Positions 1 to 5,134 of a stretch of DNA of 6,877 nt are shown here, one piece after another. Source of the DNA: an uncultured Campylobacter sp. GTDB taxonomy: Bacteria; Campylobacterota; Campylobacteria; Campylobacterales; Campylobacteraceae. Made by a program: the position numbers and the translations under genes. The notes beneath the pieces were generated by a model. It was given only the letters and a program-made list of their open reading frames with translations, did not search any database and was not told the origin of the DNA. Location: NCBI RefSeq assembly GCF_937949835.1, contig NZ_CALEDC010000151.1:1-6877 (forward strand), in the 5' to 3' direction. How positions within the stretch are numbered: the stretch's first letter is position 1; each line of letters begins with the position of its first letter.

Positions 1-1
1 G

Positions 2-313
2 GCAAGCTCTGCAGCAGGGCTTGGAGATCTGGGCTCAGCGGCTTTGAACATGGCGGCGCAGTACACTTTCACGCTGCCGTTTTCGCGCACGCATGAGACG
101 GAGGCCGATCTGATGGGTGTCGAGCTGATGGCGCGCGCAGGATACGATCCAAGGGCGGCGATAAATGTCTGGGAGAAAATGAATAAGCTAAACGAGAGCC
201 ATCCGCTTAAATTTATGTCCACGCACCCTTCAAACGACGATCGTATCGCCGATCTAAAAGAGGTGATGCCAAAAGTTCTGCCGCTTTACGAGGCTGCCGC
301 GAGAAATAGATAG
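2..313 (+). CDS. M48-family zinc metalloprotease, C-terminal part (5' end outside window)
   Basis: The frame is open to the left edge, so the start lies upstream; the TTG and ATG codons at 44 and 50 are internal. The visible part carries SRTHETEADLMG, the third-ligand motif of M48 (Ste24/BepA/LoiP-like) peptidases. The first Glu of ETEAD (codon 95-97) is the expected zinc ligand and the Asp (107-109) its ExxxD partner. Downstream comes the family tail ARAGYDP, then STHPSNDDRIADL; the His of this THP motif (224-226) matches the position of the BepA 'His-switch'. The HExxH helix should lie just upstream and is not visible. M48 proteins of this type act in the periplasm or at the outer membrane on misfolded or assembling outer-membrane proteins; that role is inferred from the family. 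The gene ends about 300 bp before the next gene, so they are probably separate units. Confidence 0.9.
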   Translation, partial: ASSAAGLGDLGSAALNMAAQYTFTLPFSRTHETEADLMGVELMARAGYDPRAAINVWEKMNKLNESHPLKFMSTHPSNDDRIADLKEVMPKVLPLYEAAARNR

Positions 314-314
314 T

Positions 315-337
315 CTTGCGATTTAAAATTTCGCAAG
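315..337 (+). terminator. stem-loop just after the protease stop (possible terminator)
   Basis: A perfect 7-bp stem, CTTGCGA (315-321) with TCGCAAG (331-337), starts 2 nt after the stop codon. The right arm can also pair with CTTGCG at 340-345. No T-run follows directly; the nearest is TTTTT at 354-358. It may be a weak terminator or a 3'-end stabiliser. Confidence 0.3.
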
Positions 338-513
338 AGCTTGCGTGCTGAGGTTTTTAAGTAGCAGGTTTTATCGTCGCATTTAAATTTCTTAATGGGC
401 TTGCGCACGGCGCTAGGATTATCCGCCGCCGCGCCAAAGCTCTATCGCGATAGAATCTCGCCGCGACAAAGGCCTGCTGCGGCGCAAAATCCTAAATTAC
501 CGCAAAATTCCAC

Positions 514-544
514 GCACGGGCGCGAGGCATTTTCCGTGCCTTTT
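514..544 (+). terminator. candidate weak intrinsic terminator
   Basis: The stem GCACGG (514-519)/CCGTGC (534-539), with a 14-nt loop, is followed by C and TTTT (541-544). It would insulate the downstream promoter from readthrough. The short stem, long loop and short T-run make this tentative. Confidence 0.25.
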
Positions 545-571
545 GGATTTTAAAGCGTTTTTAGATATAAT
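543..571 (+). promoter_or_regulatory. sigma-70 promoter of the CorC-like gene
   Basis: A perfect TATAAT (566-571) is preceded by the T-rich stretch usual upstream of Campylobacter -10 boxes (GTTTTTAGA). A half-matching -35, TTGGAT (543-548), lies 17 bp upstream. Transcription would start near 578 and leave a leader of about 33 nt before the TTG at 611. Confidence 0.65.
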
Positions 572-596
572 TGCAAAATATTTATTTTTAAATTTC

Positions 597-602
597 AAAG
601 GA
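597..602 (+). promoter_or_regulatory. Shine-Dalgarno site that fixes the TTG start at 611
   Basis: AAAGGA at 597-602 sits 8 nt before TTG 611. The alternative in-frame ATG at 635 has no comparable purine-rich site upstream, so the TTG is preferred. Confidence 0.6.
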
Positions 603-610
603 TAAAAAAT

Positions 611-1948
611 TTGGACACGGACAGTTCGGTTTTAATGTTAGTTTTAGCTTTTGTATTCATCTTTATGAATGCTTTTTTTGTTCTTTCGGAATTCTCAATC
701 GTCAAAGTAAGAAAGTCTCGCCTCGAAGAGCTTATCAAGGATAAAATTCCAAACGCAAAGCTCGCTTTTAAAATTTCAAACTCCCTAGACACCTACCTCA
801 GCGCCACTCAGCTAGGCATTACGATAAGCTCGCTCGCCCTCGGCTGGATCGGTGAGCCCGCGGTATCGAGACTGATCGAGCTGCCGCTAAGATCCGTCGG
901 CATAGGCGGTGGAGCGGCGGCGCATACGATCGCCTTCGTCATATCTTTTACGCTCGTTACGCTATTTCACGTCGTGCTCGGCGAGCTGGTGCCAAAATCC
1001 ATCGCTATTGCCAAAACCGAGAAGATCGTGCTTTTTATCTCCAGACCGCTTCATATTTTTTGGATTATGTTTTTTCCGATCATCAAGGCATTTGACTTCA
1101 TCGCTGCCGTCTCGCTTAAAATCATCGGCGTAAAGCCCGCCAAAGAGAGCGAGCTCGCGCTTTCTGACGAAGAGATCAAAATCATCGCGAGCGAGAGCCT
1201 AAAGGGCGGTGTGCTCGATAGCCTAGAGACCGAGATCATCAAAAATGCCGTCGATTTCAGCGACACGGTCGCTAAAGAGATAATGACGCCAAGGCGCGAT
1301 CTCATATGCCTAAATAAGCAAAAAAGCTACGATGAAAACTACGCAACCGTATTGCAGTCGAAATTTACGCGCTTTCCGTATATCGACGGCAGCAAAGATA
1401 ACGTCCTAGGCCTCATCCACATCCGCGACATCATCCAGCAAAAGGGAGATAAAAGCTTCGATAAGATCGTGCGCAAGCTCATCATCGTGCCTGAAAACAG
1501 CCCGATCTCTAAAATTTTACCGATGATGAATAAGCAGCGCATTTTTGCAGCGCTCGTCATCGACGAATACGGCGGCACGGCGGGATTTTTGACGATGGAA
1601 GATATAATAGAAGAAATTTTTGGCGACATCAACGATGAACACGACGCGAATGCGCAAAATTTCAAACGTATCGACGAGAACACCTTTGAGTTTAGAGGCC
1701 GCTTCGAGATCGAAGGCGTCGAGGAAGTGATGGGCATTGACTTCGACGAAGAGACCGAGCAGCTAACGATCGGCGGCTACGTCTTTAATCTCTTCGGCAG
1801 CCTACCTGAAATCGGCGATAAAATAAGCGATGAAAACTGCGACTATGAAGTGCTGCGAATGGATGGCACAAGAGTTTCGCTCGTAAAAGCGATCAAAAAA
1901 GCAGTCTCGCAGCCGCAAGAAAACGAAGAGGCTGAGAAAAATAACTAA
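611..1948 (+). CDS. CNNM/CorC-family membrane protein (DUF21-CBS-CBS-CorC_HlyC), 'hemolysin-like'
   Basis: A 445-residue integral membrane protein, full length for its family. Residues 1 to about 195 form the DUF21/CNNM membrane domain: a first helix near 7-27, the signature ATQLGITISSLALGWIGEP at 65-83, further helices near 105-123 and 137-158, and the conserved GELVPKS at 124-130. A tandem CBS (Bateman) module follows at about 215-335, with MTPRRDL (225-231), FTRFPYIDG and the family motif DEYGGTAGFLTMEDIIEEIF (318-337). Residues 350-430 match the CorC_HlyC domain. CNNM/CorB homologues are linked to Mg2+ or divalent-cation export, with CBS domains binding Mg-ATP; older annotation as hemolysin (TlyC) is not evidence of haemolysis. 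The tail is Glu/Lys-rich. It appears monocistronic, with its own promoter and a TTG start supported by AAAGGA at 597-602. Confidence 0.93.
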   Translation: MDTDSSVLMLVLAFVFIFMNAFFVLSEFSIVKVRKSRLEELIKDKIPNAKLAFKISNSLDTYLSATQLGITISSLALGWIGEPAVSRLIELPLRSVGIGGGAAAHTIAFVISFTLVTLFHVVLGELVPKSIAIAKTEKIVLFISRPLHIFWIMFFPIIKAFDFIAAVSLKIIGVKPAKESELALSDEEIKIIASESLKGGVLDSLETEIIKNAVDFSDTVAKEIMTPRRDLICLNKQKSYDENYATVLQSKFTRFPYIDGSKDNVLGLIHIRDIIQQKGDKSFDKIVRKLIIVPENSPISKILPMMNKQRIFAALVIDEYGGTAGFLTMEDIIEEIFGDINDEHDANAQNFKRIDENTFEFRGRFEIEGVEEVMGIDFDEETEQLTIGGYVFNLFGSLPEIGDKISDENCDYEVLRMDGTRVSLVKAIKKAVSQPQENEEAEKNN

Positions 1949-2236
1949 GCCAAAGTATGGGTTAATAAATTCCGCCCTGCGATGCTGCGTGCCGGAAATT
2001 TCAAACATGCTGCCGCTTGCGACGCTCTCAATCCCCATATAGGGCAAAAATTTATTCGCCGCTCCCACATATATTAGGCACAGGAATGCCCGCCGCCCTT
2101 CAGAGCGCCATAAAGTGCTATTTATAAGTCCTCTGCATATTACAAACGAAAGGCGAAATTCTACCGCGAAAATTCTGCCAGAGCGACGCTAGATAGAATT
2201 TCTCGATGAGCCTATTTTTAAATTTTGCGAGATCGT

Positions 2237-2258
2237 AAATTTTAAAATTTTAAAATTT
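2237..2258. repeat. 22-bp perfect AT palindrome
   Basis: The stretch consists of AAATTTT, AAAATTT and TAAAATTT blocks and equals its own reverse complement over all 22 bp. Similar AAATTTTAAAATTT words recur at 2264-2276 and 4639-4652, so this may be a genome-wide compositional habit rather than a specific site. Confidence 0.7.
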
Positions 2259-2561
2259 CGCGGAATTTTAAAATTTAAATTGATCTAAATTTCTCGCCTA
2301 ACTTAAATAGCAATCCCCGCTACAAACCCAGGCTAAGCGAATTTTAAATCCAAAGCCTAAGCGTGGAATTTCACGAATAAATTCTAAAATTATAAAGATA
2401 AAATTTTGCCGCGTAGTATCGCAGAATTAACTCTATCGATTTTAATCGTAAAATTCCGCCAATCTTGCTTTAAAACTTCGCAATTTTAAATTCTAAAAAT
2501 TCCTAAGTAATCAAATCGGCACGCCTTAAAATTCCGCATAAATAAATCTTAAATTCCTTTT

Positions 2562-2570
2562 TGCTACCAT
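2562..2570 (+). promoter_or_regulatory. weak candidate promoter (extended -10) of the SLC6-type transporter
   Basis: TGCTACCAT fits the extended -10 pattern TGnTAnnnT and is preceded by a T-run (CCTTTT). It lies 28 bp before the ATG, giving a leader of about 20 nt. The -10 hexamer itself is poor (TACCAT), so this is a guess by position. Confidence 0.3.
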
Positions 2571-2590
2571 AACGAAAATTTTTCACACGG

Positions 2591-2602
2591 ATGGCTTTAT
2601 GA
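2591..2602 (+). other. three-codon upstream frame overlapping the transporter start
   Basis: ATG GCT TTA TGA begins 8 nt before the transporter ATG, and its TGA overlaps that ATG (ATGA at 2599-2602). Only a weak purine stretch (CGGATGG, 2588-2594) lies near either start. It could be chance, or a minimal translational-coupling leader. Confidence 0.25.
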
Positions 2603-3912
2603 CAAAACACAAATTCTCATCGCGTTGGGCTTTTATCATCGCTTGCGTGGGCTCCGCCGTAGGTATGGCAAATGTCTGGGGCTTCCCTTACAAACTCGGC
2701 ACGAACGGCGGCGGCGCATTTTTGCTAATTTACGTTTTTTTCGTAGCGCTGTTTTCATACGTAGGCCTAAGCGCCGAATACGCGATCGGTCGCCGCGCCA
2801 AAACAGGCACGCTAGGCTCATACGAATACGCGTGGAAAAGCCGCGGACTTGGCGCTATTGGTAAGGTTATCGGCTGGTTGCCACTTGCTGGTTCGATGTG
2901 TATCGCAGTGGGCTATGCCGTCATCATCGCCTACGTTTTAAAGGCGCTAGTCCAAGCCATAGACGGCTCGCTAATGAGCGAAAATACCGATACGTGGTTC
3001 AACTCTTTTGCCCTGACGCCCTACTCCGTGGTGCCTTATCACTGCATAATCGTCGCAGGCACGTTGCTAACGCTGTTTTTCGGCGCCAAAAGCATCGAAA
3101 AAACGAATAAAATTATGATGCCGCTATTTTTCGTGCTATTTGCGATTTTGGCGGTTAGGGTTGCGACGTTGCAAGGTGCTGCAGGCGGATATGCCTTTCT
3201 TTTCGGCGCTGATTTTACTAAGCTAGCAGATCCGATGGTTTGGATTTCTGCGATGGGACAGGCATTTTTCTCGCTATCGATTACGGGCTCAGGTATGATC
3301 GTCTATGGCGCGTATCTATCCAAGGACGAAGACGTCGTATCTGCGGCGAAAAATACCGCGCTATTTGACACGCTAGCCGCGATGGTAGCTGCGCTAGTGA
3401 TGATCCCTGCAGTATTTGCTTATGGAATGGATCCTGCGGCGGGGCCTAAGCTACTTTTCGTAACTCTGCCTAAAATTTTACAAGATATGGCAGGCGGTAG
3501 AATTTTTGCAGTGATTTTATTTACCGCCGTGATTTTTGGTGGAATTTCATCGCTTCAAAATATGTTCGAAGTAGTCGCTGAATCGCTAATGCATAAGTTT
3601 CCAAGGCTAAGCCGCGCCTTCACGCTTGCGTTATTGTGCGCGATCTGCCTGGGCGCGGGCCTTGGTATGGAAGCGATAAGCTCATGGGGGCCGTGGATGG
3701 ATTTCGTATCGATTTATATCATTCCGATCGGAGCGGTAATCGGCGCAATATCGTGGTTTTGGGTAATTAAACGTAATGAAATTTTAGATGAGATCAATCT
3801 GGGCGCAGATAGGGCTCGCGGCAAGCTCTGGTATGATATCGGGCGCTTTGTCTATGTCCCGCTGGCGCTACTTTTATGCATAATCGCGCTTAGTATGCAC
3901 ATTTCGTTTTGA
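2599..3912 (+). CDS. sodium-dependent transporter, neurotransmitter:sodium symporter (SLC6/LeuT) family
   Basis: A 437-residue inner-membrane protein with about 11 predicted helices, the size of the shorter bacterial members such as MhsT rather than 12-helix LeuT. TM1 (8-33) carries the unwound core GSAVGMANVWGFPY (18-31), followed by NGGGAFLLIY (36-45). TM6 carries GQAFFSLSITGSG (220-232), aligning with LeuT GQAFFTLSLGFG. TM8 has GGISSLQN (314-321), placing S317/S318 at the Na2-type serine/threonine pair. TM10 contains WMDF (D368 at the LeuT D404 gate position). The family couples Na+ import to uptake of amino acids or related amines; the substrate here cannot be named. The LeuT gate Arg30 position is Gly28, and the LeuT Phe259 position appears to be Gly230, suggesting a different pocket. 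The ATG at 2599 fits the family N-terminus. It stands alone, with the toxin-antitoxin operon 124 bp downstream under its own promoter. Confidence 0.93.
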   Translation: MTKHKFSSRWAFIIACVGSAVGMANVWGFPYKLGTNGGGAFLLIYVFFVALFSYVGLSAEYAIGRRAKTGTLGSYEYAWKSRGLGAIGKVIGWLPLAGSMCIAVGYAVIIAYVLKALVQAIDGSLMSENTDTWFNSFALTPYSVVPYHCIIVAGTLLTLFFGAKSIEKTNKIMMPLFFVLFAILAVRVATLQGAAGGYAFLFGADFTKLADPMVWISAMGQAFFSLSITGSGMIVYGAYLSKDEDVVSAAKNTALFDTLAAMVAALVMIPAVFAYGMDPAAGPKLLFVTLPKILQDMAGGRIFAVILFTAVIFGGISSLQNMFEVVAESLMHKFPRLSRAFTLALLCAICLGAGLGMEAISSWGPWMDFVSIYIIPIGAVIGAISWFWVIKRNEILDEINLGADRARGKLWYDIGRFVYVPLALLLCIIALSMHISF

Positions 3913-3986
3913 ATTAAAATCTTGCTAGATTTAGAATTAATAGTGTTCTATCGTAATGGAATTTTAGCAAAGCACATTTATAAATC

Positions 3987-4021
3987 ATTGCATTATCCAT
4001 ATAAATAATGTATAATGCAAT
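3987..4021 (+). promoter_or_regulatory. toxin-antitoxin promoter embedded in an inverted-repeat operator
   Basis: ATTGCATTAT (3987-3996) and ATAATGCAAT (4012-4021) are perfect 10-bp inverted arms separated by 15 bp. The left arm contains TTGCAT (3988-3993), a -35. Exactly 17 bp later, TATAAT (4011-4016), a perfect -10, overlaps the right arm. A third ATAATG half-site at 4005-4010 lies between. A start near 4023 gives a leader of only about 14 nt. A ribbon-helix-helix antitoxin bound here would cover both promoter hexamers, as is usual for autorepressed type II modules; that the antitoxin binds this site is inferred. Confidence 0.75.
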
Positions 4022-4025
4022 CAAA

Positions 4026-4031
4026 AAGGAG
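4026..4031 (+). promoter_or_regulatory. strong Shine-Dalgarno of the antitoxin gene
   Basis: AAGGAG ends 5 nt before ATG 4037, the strongest ribosome binding site in the window. It sits almost at the predicted 5' end of the transcript. The toxin has no comparable site of its own at an independent start and probably relies on coupling through the ATGA overlap. Confidence 0.65.
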
Positions 4032-4036
4032 ACAAT

Positions 4037-4300
4037 ATGACGCGATCTATAAACGTAAATTTTAGAATGGATGCCGAGCTTAAAAAAGGGTTGGAGGAAG
4101 TATGCTCTGAAATGGGGCTAAATTTAACTACTGCTTTTACAATATTTGCTAAAAAAGTATTGCAAGAACGCAAAATTCCTTTCGAGTTGACGGCAGATCC
4201 CTTTTACAGCCACGAAAATTTATCTCATCTTAAGCGCTCTTTTGACGAATTAAAGGAAAATAGCGGGATTGAGCACGATTTGTTAGAAGCGGATCAATGA
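4037..4300 (+). CDS. type II antitoxin, RelB/DinJ family
   Basis: An 87-residue protein, typical antitoxin size. The N-terminus gives a ribbon-helix-helix fold: strand SINVNFR (4-10), helix A about 12-26 (DAELKKGLEEVCSEMG), and helix B about 30-45 (LTTAFTIFAKKVLQER). It then has the DinJ-type IPFEL (47-51) and PFYS (55-58). The RHH part would dimerise and bind operator DNA; the Glu/Lys-rich C-terminus (about 59-87) would wrap and neutralise the toxin. A strong ribosome binding site and a promoter inside an inverted repeat lie just upstream. Its stop codon overlaps the toxin start (ATGA, 4297-4300), so antitoxin is made first and the two are coupled. The operon is visibly more AT-rich than the neighbouring transporter gene, consistent with acquisition. 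DinJ-type antitoxins are best known with YafQ toxins, but the partner here is YoeB-like. Confidence 0.9.
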   Translation: MTRSINVNFRMDAELKKGLEEVCSEMGLNLTTAFTIFAKKVLQERKIPFELTADPFYSHENLSHLKRSFDELKENSGIEHDLLEADQ

Positions 4301-4560
4301 AAAAAATCTGGTCGCAAGAAGCTTGGAAGGATTATCTGTATTGGCAGGAAAATGATAAAAATATCCTAAAGCGCATAAATAAGTTAATCCTAGATATAGA
4401 GCGTAACGGCTACGATTGTATAGGCAAACCCGAAGCGCTAAAGGGCAATTTATCGGGGCTTTATAGTGTTAGAATAGATGGAAAAAATCGGCTCGTATTT
4501 AGGATATCTAATGGCGCCATAGAAATAGCTCAGTGTAAAACTCACTATGGAGATAAGTAA
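4297..4560 (+). CDS. yoeB: type II toxin, Txe/YoeB family ribosome-dependent mRNA interferase
   Basis: An 87-residue basic protein matching YoeB along its whole length: IWSQEAWKDYLYWQE at 4-18, GKPEALKGNLSGLYS at 43-57, RLVFRI at 65-70, and CKTHY at 80-84. The residues needed for cleavage in E. coli YoeB (Glu46, Arg65, His83, Tyr84) are all present at the same numbers, so it should be active unless restrained. YoeB toxins bind the 70S ribosome and cut mRNA in the A site. The protein runs three residues (GDK) past the HY that ends E. coli YoeB. Those two residues act in catalysis there, so the small tail is worth noting. It overlaps the antitoxin gene by 4 nt. A run of seven A's (4300-4306) follows the ATG. 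If the TAA at 4558 were read through, only 16 more codons would follow. Confidence 0.93.
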   Translation: MKKIWSQEAWKDYLYWQENDKNILKRINKLILDIERNGYDCIGKPEALKGNLSGLYSVRIDGKNRLVFRISNGAIEIAQCKTHYGDK

Positions 4561-4615
4561 AATACGTACAAAAGCATCAATATCAAAGCGGTAGTATTTG
4601 TCCCAAAATAAAAAC

Positions 4616-4644
4616 TTTCACACCCAAAAAAGGCGTGGAATTTT
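4616..4644 (+). terminator. candidate intrinsic terminator of the toxin-antitoxin operon
   Basis: TTTCACACC (4616-4624) pairs with GGCGTGGAA (4632-4640), with one A/C mismatch and one T/G wobble, around a C plus A6 loop. TTTT (4641-4644) follows immediately. It lies 55 bp after the toxin stop. The stem is imperfect and the T-run short. Confidence 0.4.
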
Positions 4645-4669
4645 AAAATTTTATCTTATTTTATGGCTT

Positions 4670-4718
4670 AAAATTTTGAAATTCAGTGCAGATTTAAAGC
4701 AGTAAATTTCAAAATTTT
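4670..4718. repeat. AT-rich hairpin with 14-bp perfect arms
   Basis: AAAATTTTGAAATT (4670-4683) and AATTTCAAAATTTT (4705-4718) are perfect inverted arms around a 21-nt loop. GGC (4665-4667) and GCC (4719-4721) extend the stem after a 2-nt bulge, and TGC/GCA can pair inside the loop. It could form in either strand. No T-run suggests simple termination. It lies 13 bp before a second, longer palindrome. Confidence 0.7.
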
Positions 4719-4731
4719 GCCTTTGGCTGTT

Positions 4732-4776
4732 AAAAAGAAATTTTGTCGTTAAATTTAACAACAGAAATTTCTTTTT
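4732..4776. repeat. 45-bp near-perfect palindrome
   Basis: The outer arms AAAAAGAAATTT (4732-4743) and AAATTTCTTTTT (4765-4776) are perfect 12-bp inverted repeats. The centre GTTAAATTTAAC (4748-4759) is a perfect 12-bp palindrome. TGT/ACA pairs join them, with only one mismatch (C4747/A4760) and one bulge (G4764). T4731/A4777 extends the pairing by one. Such a structure could work as a bidirectional terminator, since each strand ends the hairpin in CTTTTT. It could also be a remnant of a palindromic mobile element. It abuts the start of the broken gene at 4778. Confidence 0.75.
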
Positions 4777-4777
4777 A

Positions 4778-4993
4778 GTAAATGCGGTATCTGTAAAAGA
4801 GTATTATGAGCTGCTGCAATATTTCAAGGCGCTAAACGTAAAAATAGAAGATCGGACCGACTCTATACCGCAGGCTCAAAATAGCGGCTATTTCACCGAT
4901 AAAAACGAAATTTGGAGCGACGATTTTAGCGATACGCAAATTCCGAAGAAAAATTTTAAATGGAAGCTTAGGCGGTTTTTTAGTTTGGATTGA
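4778..4993 (+). pseudogene. truncated gene remnant, C-terminal 71 codons, unknown product
   Basis: An open frame ending at TGA (4991-4993) reads as convincing protein: VNAVSVKEYYELLQYFKALN, a middle with DRTDSIPQAQNSGYFTDKNE, and a tail FKWKLRRFFSLD. It uses mixed third positions and GAG/CTG/AAG codons like the real genes nearby. The frame stays open upstream to a TAA at 4703-4705. However, it contains no ATG, GTG or TTG before the one TTG near its end (4985), and the upstream part is the 45-bp palindrome. I therefore read it as the 3' end of a gene whose 5' end has been lost. The fragment is hydrophilic, with a basic, aromatic C-terminus and no membrane segment. The family is not recognised. 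A sequencing frameshift or a non-standard start (for example ATT) is the alternative. Confidence 0.55.
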
Positions 4994-5008
4994 AATTTTA
5001 GTCCAAAC
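4983..5008. repeat. stem-loop overlapping the stop of the gene remnant
   Basis: GTTTGGAT (4983-4990) pairs with GTCCAAAC (5001-5008), 8 bp including one T/G wobble, around a 10-nt loop that contains the TGA. No T-run follows on the plus strand, and the minus strand continues into TAAAAAACC. It may be a 3'-end structure of the lost gene, not a clear terminator. Confidence 0.4.
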
Positions 5009-5134
5009 GGCAAGTTCTTAAATTTAGCTAGAATTTCACGAGCAAATAGAGAGTAGGACGGCGAGGCAAATATTGCTCGCTGTTATCCCAGCCCGCCGCA
5101 GCTCAAAGTTACGATAAATCAAATCAACTCAGTC

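Larger units (their letters stand above)
314..610. other. non-coding spacer between protease and CorC-like gene, GC-rich structured core
   Basis: No convincing coding frame was seen. The centre (about 404-540) is unusually GC-rich for a spacer here and rich in inverted repeats. AGGATT (415-420) faces AATCCT (488-493), with partly complementary GCCGC-type blocks inside. TCTATCGCGATAGA (441-454) is a perfect 14-bp palindrome between them. A further hairpin is GCACGG (514-519) with CCGTGC (534-539), followed by CTTTT. The last 70 bp turn AT-rich and hold the promoter and ribosome binding site of the next gene. Confidence 0.5.
1949..2598. other. long, mostly AT-rich spacer, no supported gene
   Basis: Nothing here reads as a conserved gene. 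Near the CorC-like stop, AAATTCCG (1967-1974) faces CGGAAATTT (1993-2001); this could be a weak transcript end, with no real T-run. A 9-bp inverted repeat, GAAATTCTA (2155-2163)/TAGAATTTC (2194-2202), follows. From about 2210 the DNA is dominated by AAATTTTAAAATTT-type runs, including the 22-bp palindrome at 2237-2258, and by recurring TAAAATTCCGC words (for example 2449 onward and 2526 onward). The minus strand is open from 2188 down to 1802; see findings. The last 40 bp hold the weak promoter and leader of the transporter gene. Confidence 0.5.

Noticed and set aside
44..313. Short protein starting at TTG 44 or ATG 50
   Set aside because: The frame is open to position 2 with protease-like sequence before these codons, so they are internal to a longer M48 gene.
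909..1133. Alternative-frame plus-strand open frame inside the CorC-like gene (similarly 2625-2864 and 2898-3110 in the transporter)
   Set aside because: Arg/Ser/His-rich frame-shifted readings of conserved genes; no starts or signals of their own.
1051..1305. Minus-strand open frame inside the CorC-like gene (also 1339-1737 and 595-792)
   Set aside because: Antisense to a well-conserved coding region, with no ribosome binding site; Ser/Ile/Leu-rich text typical of antisense reading.
611..1948. Haemolysin function for the CorC-like protein
   Set aside because: The name is historical; the domains seen (CNNM/DUF21, CBS, CorC_HlyC) point to cation transport and no pore-forming toxin motif is present.
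4300..4306. A7 run at the toxin start as a phase-variation switch
   Set aside because: Seven A's in an AT-rich genome is short and the frame is intact; no sign of slippage from one sequence.
4732..4776. Chromosome-dimer-resolution (dif-like) or phage attachment site
   Set aside because: No recombinase gene or tRNA lies nearby, and the palindrome is longer and more symmetrical than a Xer site; nothing supports site-specific recombination.
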